Shown: one piece after another, positions 46,342-58,681 of the stretch
How positions within the stretch are numbered: position 1 is the first letter of the stretch
How the letters are laid out: the number at the start of each line of letters is the position of its first letter
Source of the DNA: Anaeramoeba ignava
Taxonomy: Eukaryota > Metamonada > Anaeramoebidae
DNA length: 64,000 bases
Assembly (NCBI GenBank): GCA_028826165.1
Contig: JAPDFW010000070.1
Span: 1,178,501-1,242,500, forward strand
Reading direction: 5' to 3'
Position numbers and translations under genes: made by a program
Notes under the pieces: model-generated
Told to the model about the DNA's origin: nothing
Seen by the model: only the letters and a program-made list of their open reading frames with translations
The model's database searches: none

Positions 46342-48092
46342 TCAAACCAAATTACAACCTTTTTGACGAGTTTTTGGATTTGCTAAAGCAGCATGAACTG
46401 CTTTTTCAAAGACAAGATGAACATTTTCTTTAGTTTTTGCTGAACATTCAACATAAGCATAAGCTTTAATTGATTTAGCAAGTTCTTCACTCTTTTGAAT
46501 ATAAAAAATAAAAATAAGATTTCGAATGAATTTTTTTTTTTTTTGGGAAATTAATTAATAATTTACTTTTTCAATTTTTACTAAATCTTCATCACTTGTT
46601 TCAGAATTATTTGATTTTCGAAGATCGGATTTTAAACCAACAAGAATATAATTTATTCCAGGACAATAATGTCTAAATTCTTTGACCCACTTTTTAATTT
46701 TAATTAATTTTGATTTTGATTTTAATTTTGAATTTGATTTTGATTTTAATTTTGAATTTGATTTTAATTTTAATTTTAATTTTGATTTTGATTTTGATTT
46801 TAATTTTGAATTTCATTTTAAATTGTTTGTTACTTTAGTTTCTATAGCATCAAATGATTCTGGGCGATCAATACTAAAACAAATTAATGCAACATGTGTA
46901 CCAGGATAAACTGTAGGACGTAAACGATCCAAATCTTCTTGACCTAATATTAAACATAATATTAAATATAATATTAAATATAATTTTAAACATAATATTA
47001 AATATAATTTTAAATATAATATTAAATATAATATTAAATATAATTTTAAATATAATTTTAAATATAATATTAAATATAATATTAAATATAATTTTAAATA
47101 TAATTTTAAACATAATATTAAATATAATATTAAATATAATTTTAAACATAATTTTAAATATAATATTAAATATAAAATTAAATATAAGATTAAATATAAT
47201 ATAAATATAATATTAAATATAATTTTAAATATAATTTAAATATAATTTTAAATATAATTTTAAATATTAAATATAATTTTAAATATATTTTATAATATTA
47301 AATATAATTTTAAATATAATTTTAAATATAATATTAAAATTAAATATAAGATTAAATATAATATTAAATATAATATTAAATAATAATAATTTAAAATATA
47401 ATATTAAATATAATATTAAATATAATATTAAATATAATTTTAAATATAATATTAAACATAATATTAAATATAATATTAAATATAATATTAAATATAATTT
47501 TAAATATAAGATTAAATATAATATTAAATATAATATTAAATATAATATTAAATATAATATTAAATATAATATTAAATATAATTTTAAATATAATATTAAA
47601 TATAATCTAAATTAAAAATAATCTATATTAAAAATGATCTAAATTAAAAATGATCTAAATTAAAAATCGAATTTGAAATTTCTATAAACAAACCAGCTGT
47701 ATCAAATATATTAAGTTCATATTCAACTTCATCAACAGAAATATCTGCTACATCTTCTTGTAAAACTGTTGGAACATATACTTCAGGAAATCTATTTAAC
47801 AAAATAATTTTAATTAAAAAAAAATTAATTCAAAAAAGGAAAATAAATACAAAATTATTTTAATAAATTTCAATAAAAAATTAATTCAAAACTCAAAAAT
47901 GAAAAATTTGAATGAAGAAATTCCCAAAATTTAATTAAAAATTTTATTCGAATAATTTTAAAAAAATTTTTTTGTATTTTTTTTGTTGTTTTTTAAATAA
48001 AAAACTTACTCATCTTTAACAAAAACGTTTAAAAGACAAGTTTTACCAATTGCACCATTTCCAATACAAACTAATTTGAATCTTCTCGACAT
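46342..48092 (-). CDS. Rho-family GTPase, canonical catalytic residues, five exons
   Basis: Exons: 48092-48010, 47791-47694, 46943-46834, 46689-46567 and 46491-46342 (187 residues). P-loop GNGAIGKT keeps Gly12, switch I VYVPTVL keeps Thr35, switch II DTAGQEDLDR keeps Gln61. The base-recognition motif is LKSD rather than TKxD, and the Rho insert is short and diverged ([13 protein letters not shown]). C-terminus KGCNLV is a plausible prenylation box. The second intron starts GTTTGT. It shares intron positions with the next gene, so the two are tandem duplicates. Confidence 0.87.
46944..47693. repeat. Intron of (ATATTAAATATA / ATTTTAAATATA)n
   Basis: The second intron of the Rho gene (750 nt), mostly a TATAATATTAAA / TATAATTTTAAA duodecamer with occasional CATAAT variants. 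The corresponding intron of the neighbouring paralogue is only 133 nt, so this tract expanded after duplication. Confidence 0.9.
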
Positions 48093-48639
48093 TGATTCTG
48101 TTACTTTGATTTTATTTAACGTTTTTAAAAATTATTTTAGAATTACAAAAAAAAAATTTATAAAATCATTTTTATAAATTTTGTTTTAAATCCAATTTCA
48201 AATCAATATAAAGTTATTCTTTTAATATTTAATCAAAATATTTACATTAAAAATAGAAAATATAAAGAAATTGAAAAGAATTAAAATGAAAAAAAAAATG
48301 AAAAAAAAAATTTTGAAAATAAAAATAATTTTTTTTTAATTTTAAATTTAAATTTAAATTGGATAAGAAATTAAATCAGATCTTTAAAAGAGAAAAGGAA
48401 TTTGTTTTATTTGAAAGAGAATATCAATAATCCAAATCAAAATAATAAAAAAATAATTTTTTTTGTTTTTCAATTTTAGGGAAATTTTTTAAAAAAAAAA
48501 AGCAAGAAAAGTTTTTGAAGAAGAAAAGAAACTTGATTTTGATTTTGATTTTAATTTTGAATTTAATTTTAATTTTGATTTTTAATTTTGATTTAAATTT
48601 TGATTTTGATTTTGATTTTGAATTTGATTTTGAATTTGA
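48093..48639. other. Intergenic region between two Rho genes
   Basis: About 550 bp. The left part is the promoter side of the 46342-48092 gene (A/T runs, GGATAAGAAATTAAATCAGATC near 48360). 48535-48635 is a (TTTTGA)n/(TTTTAA)n hexamer run downstream of the next gene. No coding sequence. Confidence 0.4.
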
Positions 48640-49635
48640 TTAAAGAATTAAGCATTTTTTAGATTTAGTTCCACGAATTGATTTTGTTAATGCAGCTTTA
48701 ACAACTTCTTCAAAAACTTGAGTAACGTTTGAATTTGTTTTTGATGAACATTCAACATATTTTATAGCTTTAATTTGTATTGAGAGTGATTGACCCTTTT
48801 TTAATTTTTAGTTTTAAAATTGAAATTAAAATTGAAATTGAAATTAAAATTAAATTAAATTAAAATTAAATTAAAATTAAATGTAAATTTAAATTAATTT
48901 GACTTTCTACCTCTTGTGATTTAATTGGTTCTTTATTAATTGCTTTTAGTGAATCAAGTGTTTCTTGATCTGTTCTAAGATCTGTTTTTAAACCAGCTAA
49001 GACAATATTTATATTAGGGCAATAATGATCAATTTCCTTAATCCACTTTTTGGGTAAATTAAAAATTATTTAATTTATTAATTTTTAAATTGGAACTTTA
49101 AATTTTGAAATTAAAAATATACTTTTAATTTCACATTATCGAAAGATTCATGATTATCAATTGAAAAGCAAACAAGAACAATGTTAGTATCAGGATAACT
49201 TAATGGACGAATTCGATCCATATCTTCTTGACCTTTTTTTTTTTATTATAAAACAAAACCATAAAAAAAATTTTTAAATTTTTTAAAGCAAAATAATTTT
49301 GGAAAATAAAAATTAAAATTAAAACAAAAATAAAATTAAAAATGATAATAAATTAATAAACAAACCAGCAGTATCAAAAATATGTAATAAATATTCCTGT
49401 CCATCAACATTAATATCTTTTTCTTGGCTTTCAAAAACAGTTGGGACATAAAGTTCTGGGAATCTTTTATTTTAATTAATTTTTCAATTTAATTTTTTTT
49501 TTTTCAATTTAATTTTTCAATTAAATATTTTTTTTTAATTAAATTAACTTACTCTCCTTTGCTAAAAACAGAAAGAAGACATGTTTTTCCAGTTGCACCA
49601 TCACCCACACAAACTAATTTAAATCTTTTTGTCAT
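48640..49635 (-). CDS. Rho/Rac-family GTPase, canonical Gly12 and Gln61, five exons
   Basis: Exons: 49635-49553, 49463-49366, 49232-49123, 49045-48911 and 48795-48640 (193 residues). P-loop GDGATGKT (Gly12 kept, Thr at position 14), switch I LYVPTVFE, switch II DTAGQEDMDR. Rho insert [23 protein letters not shown] base motif, CSSKT, and C-terminal SKKCLIL box after a basic stretch, suited to geranylgeranylation and plasma-membrane targeting. Exon lengths 83, 98 and 110 are identical to the downstream paralogue, and intron phases agree. Confidence 0.9.
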
Positions 49636-49849
49636 CTCTTTGTTGTTTTGAATCTTTTTGTTTTTTTTTGTTTATAATTAACAAATGAACTTTCAAAATA
49701 AAATAATTAATTTTAATTGAAAAAAAAATTTAAATTGTATGAAAGAATTTACTTGAAAAAAAGCAAAAAGAAAAAAAAGGAAAAATGATAAAAAAAAATG
49801 ATTTTTGGTTTTTGATTTTTTTTTTCTTAATTTTTTTTTTCAATTTAAA

Positions 49850-51395
49850 AATTGATTTGAAATTGATTTGATTTAATTGATTAAAAATTGATTAAATATT
49901 GATTAGAAATTGATTTGAAATTGATTAAATATTGATTAAATATTGATTAAATATTGATTTGATTTAATTTGATTTAATTTAATTTGATTTAAAAATTGAT
50001 TTAAAATTGATTTAATTTGATTTGATTTGATTTGATTTAATTTTTAAAAATAAGTAAATATTTTGATTTGATTTGATTTGATTTGATTTGATTTAAATAT
50101 ATCGATTTAATTTAATTTAATTTAATTTAATTTGATTTGATTTGATTTGATTTGATTTGATTTGATTTGATTTAATTTAATTTAATTTGATTTGATTTGA
50201 TTTGATTTAATTTAATTTAATTTAATTTAATTTGATTTGATTTGATTTAATTTGATTTAATTTGATTTAATTTGATTTAATTTAATTTGATTTAATTTAA
50301 TTTGATTTAATTTGATTTGATTTGATTTGATTTAATTTAATTTAATTTAATTTAATTTGATTTAATTTGATTTGATTTGATTTGATTTGATTTGATTTTA
50401 ATTTGACAATTTTAATTTGATTTAATTTGATTTGATTTTGATTTGATTTAATTTTGATTTGATTTGATTTGATTTGATTTGATTTAATTTAATTTATTTG
50501 ATTTAATTTAATTTGATTATTTTGATTTGATTTGATTTGATTTAATTTGATTTGATTTGATTTAATTTAATTTAATTTTAATTTGATTTAATTTTTAAAT
50601 TTAATTTGATTTGATTTGATTTGATTTTAATTTGATTTTGATTTTGATTTGATTTGATTTAATTTAATTTGATTTGATTTGTTTGATTTAATTTGATTTA
50701 ATTTAATTTGATTTGATTTAATTTGATTTGATTTTTTGATTTAATTTAATTTGATTTGATTTAATTTGATTTTGATTTGATTTGAATTTGATTTGATTTG
50801 ATTTGATTTTTAAATTTGATTTGATTTGATTTGATTTGATTTTGATTTAATTTGATTTAATTTGATTTTTTGATTTAATTTGATTTGATTTGAATTTGAT
50901 TTGATTTGATTTTGATTTAATTTGATTTGATTTTAATTTAGTTTGATTTAATTTAATTTGATTTAATTTGATTTGATTTAATTTGATTTGATTTAATTTT
51001 GAATTTGATTTAAAATTTGATTTGATTTAATTTGATTTAATTTGATTTGAATTTAATTTGATTTAAAATATTTGATTTAAATATTTGATTTAAATATTTG
51101 ATTTAATTTGATTTAATTTGATTTGATTTGATTTGATTTGATTTAATTTGATTTAATTTGATTTAATTTGATTTGATTTGATTTGATTTGATTTAATTTG
51201 ATTTAATTTGATTTAATTTGATTTAATTTGATTTAATTTGATTTAAATATTTGATTTAAATATTTGATTTAAATATTTGATTTAATTTGATTTAATTTGA
51301 TTTGATTTGATTGAATTTGATTTAATTTAATTTAATTTGATTTAAAGATTTAATTTAATTTAATTTGATTTAATTTGATTTGATTTAAAGATTTG
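49850..51395. repeat. (TTTGA)n / (TTTAA)n pentanucleotide field
   Basis: About 1.5 kb of ATTTG/ATTTA pentamers in mixed order, with a few longer inserts (ATATATCGATTTAATT near 50098; AATATTTGATTT runs near 51070 and 51250). It separates divergent promoters of the Rho gene (-) and the NPC1-like gene (+). The promoter side of the latter is 51400-51659. Confidence 0.95.
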
Positions 51396-51659
51396 ATTGG
51401 AAAAAATTGGGAAAAATAAATGGAAAAAATTTTTTTTCTTTTTTGTAACGAATCTGTTATCAAAATTTCAATTTATGTCCTTCTTTTAATTATTAAATTA
51501 ATTTAAAATTGCCACGTTTTTAAATAAAAAATAAAAAATAAAAAAAAAATAAATAAAGATAATAATTTTTACAATAAATTATTCTTCTTTTTATTTAATT
51601 TAAAAAAAAAATTAAAAAAAATTTGATTAATTTTCTTCTTGCTAAAAAATTTTGACTTG

Positions 51660-54600
51660 ATGGGAATCAAAATTGGAGAAAAAGCCAATCGTTTTTTTGC
51701 ACGATTTTTTTTAAATCATGGAAAATTTTGTGCAAGACATCCATATATTGTTATTACAATTTGTTTAGTTGTTGTTGGGGCTTTAGCACCAGGTTTGCAA
51801 TTAATAATAGATACATTTTTTAAAAGCAAAAATACAATAATATTTTTAGTTGTCAAATAAATCCATTAATTAATTATTTTTTACTGTTAAAAATAGTTTA
51901 CAATTTTTGATAAAATTTAAATTCTTTATTTTTTTTTTTATTTTTCTTTATTAAAAAAAAAATTTTTTTTTTTGATCCTTATTTATAATAATAATAATAA
52001 TTGAATAATCTTGAAATATTGTTATTTAAATAAGTTTTGTTTTATTTTTCTTTATTAATTAAAATTTTTCAATTAAAGTTTATTTAAAATCATATTTAAT
52101 CATTTTAACACTAAATTTGTTTTTGTTAAATATTTGTTTTTTTTAAGTTATTTCTCTTTAGTGATCAATATTGATTTAAAATCAAAATTAAAATCAAAAT
52201 CAAAATCAAAATCAAAATCAAAATTAAAATCAAAATCAAAAATAAAATTAAAATCAAAATTAAAATTCATTTATAAAATTAAAATCAAAATTAAAATCAA
52301 AATTCATTTATAAAATTAAAATCAAAATCAAAATTAAAATCAAAATCAAAATTAAAATTAAAATCAAAATCAAAATTAAAATTCATTTATAAAATTAAAA
52401 TTAAAATCAAAATCAAAATCAAAATTAAAATCTAAATCAAAATTAAAATTAAAATTAAAATTAAAATTAAAATTAAAATTAAAATTAAAATTAAAATCAA
52501 AATCAAAATCAAAATCAAAATCAAAATTTAAATCTAAATTTAAATCAAAATTCATTTATAAAATTAAAATCTAAATCAAAATCAAAATTAAAATTAAAAT
52601 TAAAATCAAAATCAAAATCAAAATCAAAATAAATCAAAAATTAAAATTAAAAATAAAATTAAAATTAAAATTAAAATTTAAATCAAAATTAAAATCAAAA
52701 TCAAAATTAAAATCAAAATCAAAATCAAAAATAAAATTAAAATCAAAATTAAAATTAAAATTCATTTATAAAATTAAAATCAAAAATAATAAAATTAAAA
52801 TCAAAATCAAAATTTAGGATTTTCAAAATTGAACTTAATTAAAAACCCAGAAGATTTATGGGTTCCACCAAACTGTGAAGCAAAAAATGAACAAGATGAA
52901 TATTTTAAAACATTTGGACCAGATTTTCGGTTAGAACAATTAATCATTTTAGCTAGAGATAAAGGAAATGATATTCTTCAACATGACATTCTAAATGAAG
53001 CATTGAATCTTGAACTTGAGCTTAACAATTTGACTGTAGAACATAATGGAAGAAATTATACAATATCAGATTTTTGCTACAGACCTGTGGCGGGTCACTG
53101 GTGTGAAGTGAACTCTCCACTTGAATTTTGGCAGTTGAACAAAACCTTCTTAAATTCACGAACAACACAAGAACTTCATGAAGACGCAGCACAATTTGCT
53201 CTCTCATCAATAGGTGCTCCTGTTTTTATTTATACCGTTCTCGGTGGTTATAGTTTCTCTACAAGTGGAGAAGCTTTGAATGGTGCAAAAGCTATGTTTA
53301 TTACTTTTATGCTTCAAAATTATAAAGAAAATCAAACTGTCGCATTGAAATGGGAAAATAGATTTTTGGAGATTGCTAAATATTGGGAAGAACATTCCTC
53401 TGTTATTCATGTTTATCGTTGGGCTCAAAGATCAATTGAAGATGAAATTGGAAGAGAAAGTGAAGGTGATATTCCTACTGTTGGTATTAGTTATGGTCTG
53501 ATGTTTTTATATGTTGCTTTTTCACTTGGTGGGCTTCATCTTGTTAGGTATTTATCCAAAAATATTTAATAATATTTAATAACATAAAATTTAAAAATAT
53601 TTAATAAAATTCAATAATATTCAATAAAATTTTAATAATATTTAATAAAATTCAATAACATTTAATAATATTTAAAAATATTCAATAAATATTTAATAAT
53701 ATTTAATAATATTTAATAATATTCAATAATATTCAATAATATTCAATAATATTTAATAATATTTAATAATATTTAATAATATTTAATAATATTTAATAAT
53801 TTAATAATATTTAATAATAATATTTAATAATATTTAATAATATTTAATAATATTCAATAATATTTAATAATATTTAATAATATTTAATAATATTTAATAA
53901 TATTTAATAATATTTAATAATATTTAATAATATTTAATAATATTTTAATATTTAATAATATTTAATAACATTTAATAATATTCAATTAATATTTAATAAT
54001 ATTAATATTTTAATTAATATTTAATAATATTTAATAATATTTAATAATATTTAATAAAATTCAATAATATTTAATAATATTTAATAATAATATTTATTTA
54101 ATAATATTTAATAAAATATTCAATTCAATTTAATAATATTTAATAATATTTAATAATATTTAATAATATTTAATAATATTTAAAAATATTTAATAATATT
54201 CAATAATATTCAATAATATTTAAAAATATTTAATAATATTTAATAATATTCAAAAATATTCAATAATATTTAATAATATTTAATAATATTTAAAAATATT
54301 TAAAAATATTTAATAATATTCAATAATATTTAATAATATTTAATAATATTTAATAATATTTAATAAAATTCAATAATATTTAATAATATTTAATAATATT
54401 TAAAAACATAATATTTAATAATATTTAATAAATATTTAATAATATTTAAAAATAAAGAGGTAAAATTCTGGTCGGATTCTCAGGAGTGCTTATTGTCCTC
54501 TTTGCACTTGCAATGTCCTTCGGATTATGTTGCTATGCAGGCGTAAAAGTATCACTTGTTATCAGTGAAGTCATTCCATTTCTTATTCTAGCAATTGGAG

Positions 54601-56351
54601 TTGACAATCTATTCATTATCACAAATGCATTTGAAAGAACAGACAAGAATCTTCCAGTAGAAGAGCGAATCGGACGAGCATTGAGCCACGTTGGGGCATC
54701 AATCACATTAGCGTCGATGTCTGAGTTTCTAGCTTTCATTCTGGGAACAATTGCATCAATCCCAGCAATCACAAGTTTCTGTATTTTTGCAGCAGTTGCG
54801 GTTCTTGCAGACTTTCTTCTCCAAATGACACTTTTCACATCAGTTCTTGCTCTTGATGCAAGAAGAGTGAGACAAAACCGTGCAGATTGTATTTTCTGCA
54901 TCAAATACAAGGAAAAAAAGGATGAGAAAACAACACTTATTGATCAAGACACAACGGAAATCAACGTATCAAAACAAAAAACCAAAAAAGGATCAGCAAT
55001 TCAACGTTTTTTCAAAAATTATTACGGTCCATTTATCCTCCACAACGTATCAAGAGTGGTGATAGTTGTTGTGTTTGTTACTTTATTCATCCTTGCGGCA
55101 GTGTCCACAGCGAAGAAATCGACAATTGGACTTGCTCAACAAACAAGTCTTCCGAGCGATTCATATTTGATTCCGTTTTTCGATCTTCAAGACGAATATT
55201 TGAACGCAGGAGCACAGGTGTTTTTCGTGCTGAAAAACTGGAATTACTGGTACGTGCAGCCGTCAGACAAGACTGTAGAAACTCACAGCGGACAAATGAT
55301 GTCTCCTGCTGATTATTTAGCGACTCTAACAGGAAATGCGCCTTATATGAAAAAAGGGATATATCAATCATGGGTTGATGATTTCATCCGTTATTTAACA
55401 TGCATGTCGTTAAACACGGGATGGCCAACACCATATCCACCAGAAGAATACTTTGTATCCAATGTGACTGCATGGCTGGCTGCTCCGTGCACAGATGCGT
55501 GCCAGGAATACTGCGGATCAATCCATCAAACCGATATTTTGTTCAATAGTGACCGCACACAAATCACACAGTCCCGTTTCAGCTCGTTCCACGTCCCCGC
55601 TAATACGCAGAAAATATTCATTGAAAGTCTGCGGTGGGCTCGCCGAGCAACAAAGACCCAAGACCTTATCCCCTCATATCCCTACGCTTTATTCTACGTT
55701 TATTTCGAACAGTATCTCTACATCGATACCGTTCTTCTCCAGAACTCTTTCCTCGCTCTCGGCGCCATATTCCTCACAACACTTGTGCTTTTGATGTCCT
55801 TTGATCTCTCCATCATTCTCGTTGTTGTGGTTTGTATGGTCGACACTGATCTTCTTGGAATCATGTCGCAATGGAGCATTGACATCAACGCTGTTTCCGT
55901 TGTGAATATTGTTGTTGGCATTGGATTGTCCGTTGAGTTTTGTGTGCATGTTGCTCGCTCCTTTCTTTTCGCAACAGGAACACGTAAGGAACGTGCTATG
56001 TTTGCTCTCTGGGATATGGGCAGTTCTGTATTTTCCGGAATCACGTTGACAAAATTCATCGGTGTTGTTGTTCTTGGTTTTGCTCACTCTCAAATCTTCA
56101 CAATTTACTACTTTAGAATGTATCTTTCTATTGTTATTCTTGGAGCTTTCCACGGCCTCATGTTCCTTCCTGTTTTACTTTCTTATGTAGGTCCAAATAC
56201 AATGACTAAAACTTCTCTTCCTTTCGGTAAACTTCCTACTTATCAAGAAATTGATGATGCTGATGATTCTCATGTTGAAAAACAATCTCAACCGCAAAAA
56301 AATTCTGATGATGATATTGATTCTGAAAATGAAAAAGTCATTCTTTATTGA
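51660..56351 (+). CDS. NPC1-like sterol-sensing/RND transporter lacking the N-terminal domain
   Basis: NPC1/Patched-family membrane protein of about 918 residues. Exons: 51660-51792, 52818-53547 and 54458-56351. It begins at the first membrane span (HPYIVITICLVVVGAL), then PEDLWVPPNCEAKNEQDEYF and FGPDFRLEQLII as in the NPC1 middle lumenal domain. The sterol-sensing domain carries SEVIPFLILAIGVDNLFI and the SMSEFLAFILG segment. The C-terminal RND half has INAVSVVNIVVGIGLSVEFC, MGSSVFSGITLTKF and YYFRMYLSIVILGAFHGLMFLPVLLSYVGP, all diagnostic of NPC1 rather than Patched. The cholesterol-binding N-terminal domain of about 250 residues is absent and no C-terminal dileucine is seen. Expected to move sterol or lipid out of late endosomes, but delivery to it must differ from animal NPC1. 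Intron 1 uses a GTTTGC donor. Confidence 0.92.
51793..52817. repeat. Intron with (AAAATC)n / (AAAATT)n hexamers
   Basis: NPC1-like intron 1 (1,025 nt). Its first 380 nt are ordinary AT-rich sequence; about 52175-52815 is AAAATC/AAAATT hexamers with a recurring insert AAAATTCATTTATAAAATT seen at least five times, a higher-order unit. Confidence 0.9.
53548..54457. repeat. Intron of (AATATTTAAT)n
   Basis: NPC1-like intron 2 (910 nt), composed of TAATATTTAA nonamers/decamers with AATATTCAAT variants. It interrupts the Arg codon before GKILVGFSGVL (phase 2). Confidence 0.9.
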
Positions 56352-57877
56352 TTTTTTTTTCTTTCTTCTTCCTCTTTTTTTGGATCAGAATTTTTGCTTC
56401 TTTTCTTCTTTCTTCTTTTTTCTTCTTCTAAAGACAAAATTCTCTTTTTTTTTTTGTTCAATTTTCAAAAGAAAATAAATTTCAATTTCACAAATAAAAA
56501 ATTGAAATTTAAAAATAAAAAAACAAAAAGAAACAACATTAAATAATTTAAAATAAATTTTATTAAATTTTAATATAAATTTTAATATAAATTTTAATAT
56601 AAATTTTAATATAATTTTTAATATAGATTTTAATATAGATTTAATATAAATTTCATTATAAATTATAATATAAATTTTAATATAAATTATAATATAAATT
56701 TTAATATAAATTTTAATATAAATTTTAATATAAATTTTAATATAAATTTTAATATAAATTTTAATATAAATTTTAATAAATTTTTTATTATAAATTTCAT
56801 TTTAAATTTCATTATAAATTCCCTTATTATAAAATTTTAAATTTTATTTCATTATAGATTTTATTTTTAAATTTCATTATAAATTTCATTTAAATTTTAA
56901 ATTATAATATAAATTATAATATTTATTATAAATTTCATTTTAAATATTTCATTTTAAATTTTATTTCATTTTTAAATTTTATTTATAAATTTCATTTTGA
57001 AATTTTAAAATTTTTAAATTTCATTTTTAAATTTTATTTTTTAAATTTTATTTTAAATTTCATTTTAAATTTCATTTTAAATTTTAAATTTTAAATTTTT
57101 AAATTTCATTTTAAATTTCATAAATTTTTAAATTTCATTTTAAATTTCATTTATAAATTTCATTTTAAATTTTTTTAAATTTTATAAATTTCATTTAAAT
57201 TTATAATTTTTTTAATTTAATTTAAATTTCATTATAAATTAAATTTTTAAATTAAATTTTAAAATTATAATTTTAAATATAAATTTTAAAATAAATTTTA
57301 ATATAAATTTTATTATAAATTTTAATATAAATTTTAATATAAAATAATATATAAATTTTAATATAAATTTTTATAAATTTTAATATAAATTTTATAATAT
57401 AAATTTTAATATAAATTTTAATATAATATAAATTTTAATATAAATTTTAATATAAATTTTAATATAAATTTTAATATAAATTTTAATATGTTAAATTTTA
57501 ATTTAAATTTTAATATAAATTTTAATATAAATTTTAATAAATTTTAAATTTTAATATAAATTTTAATATAAATTTTAATATAAATTATATAAATATAAAT
57601 TTTAATATAAATTTTAATATAAATTTTATTTTAAATTTTATATAAATTTTATTATAAATTTTAATATAAATTTTTAAAATAATTTTTAATTTATATAAAT
57701 TTTAATATAAATTTCATTATAAATTTTATTATAAATTTCATTATAAATTTCATTTTAAATTTCATTTTTTTTAAATTTTAATTATAAATTTTTATAAATT
57801 TCATTTTATTATAAATTTATTATAAATTATAAATTTTAATTTCATTATAAATTTCATTTTAAATTTCATTATAAATT
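56352..57877. repeat. (TTTTAATATAAA)n and (TTTCATTTTAAA)n field
   Basis: After a T/C-rich tract (56352-56460), about 1.35 kb alternates between ATTTTAATATAA and ATTTCATTTTAA/ATTTCATTATAA 12-mers. It lies between convergent 3' ends of the NPC1-like (+) and TAF10-like (-) genes. No gene seen. Confidence 0.9.
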
Positions 57878-58387
57878 TTAAACATCTTGAGCTTTTCTTT
57901 TCTTCTTTTTTTTCCCAGAATTAATTTGTATTTCATTTTCATTTGTTTTCATTTCTGCAAGAGAAGAATCAGCATTATTTGAATAATATAAAGGTTTTTT
58001 AATTTTAATTCCCATTTCATCTAAAGCAAGCATTAAATCTTGTGTTTTCAAAACAAATTTAAGATTATTTAATCCAATTTCTTTTCCATATTTTTTAAGT
58101 CTATCAGTTCTTGTTCTTGAAAAATTAAAAGATTCATTTACAATTTCATAAATAAATTTTTGAGCAGCTAAACTTATAACTCTTTTTACTTTAATATCAT
58201 CTGTATTTAAACCAGAACGTTTTAAATAATATTCCGTTAAAGAATCTGGTATTTCATGGTATCTAATTTAATAATGAATTTTAATTTAATTTTTTTATTT
58301 TTTATTTATTTTTTACAATAGAAGGATTTTCGTTTAAAAATGAAATAAAATCTTCATATTTGTTGTTGTTCTTCTATTTTGTGTCAT
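57878..58387 (-). CDS. TAF10: TAF10-like TFIID/SAGA subunit (5' exon disturbed)
   Basis: TAF10 is a histone-fold subunit shared by TFIID and SAGA. The main exon (58262-57878) encodes YHEIPDSLTEYYLKRSG, then VKRVISLAAQKFIYEIVNES and LVLKTQDLMLALDEMGI-type blocks (read here as FVLKTQDLMLALDEMGI), then KKPLYY, and ends in a basic KKKKKRKAQDV tail. This is the complete TAF10 core. An upstream exon (58387-58317, donor GTAAAA) joins it in phase from the ATG but contains a TAA. A different frame of the same stretch reads KYEDFISFLNENPSI, the expected helix before the core. So either two compensating base errors lie in this 71-bp exon, or the true first exon was missed. Confidence 0.8.
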
Positions 58388-58681
58388 TTTAAATTTAAAT
58401 TTTAATAAAGCTAAAAAATGAAAAATATCTGTTTTTAAATAAATTTCTTTTTATTACTAATTATTTTATTTTATTATTTTTGTTTTTAAATCTATTTAAA
58501 GTCATATTGTTTTTCCTTTTTTTATTTTGATCTTTCTGTTACAAAAAAATTAAATAAAAAATAAAAATAATAAATTTAAAAGCAAATAAAATTTTTGTTT
58601 TTCATTTTTTTCATTTTTTTCATTTTTTTTACTTTATTTTTACTTTATTTTTCTTTCTTTTATTACAAATTCTTTTTAAAA

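Noticed and set aside
54533-56153. Several antisense frames over the third NPC1-like exon
   Set aside because: The plus strand encodes a clear transporter; the antisense frames lack family similarity and arise from codon bias.
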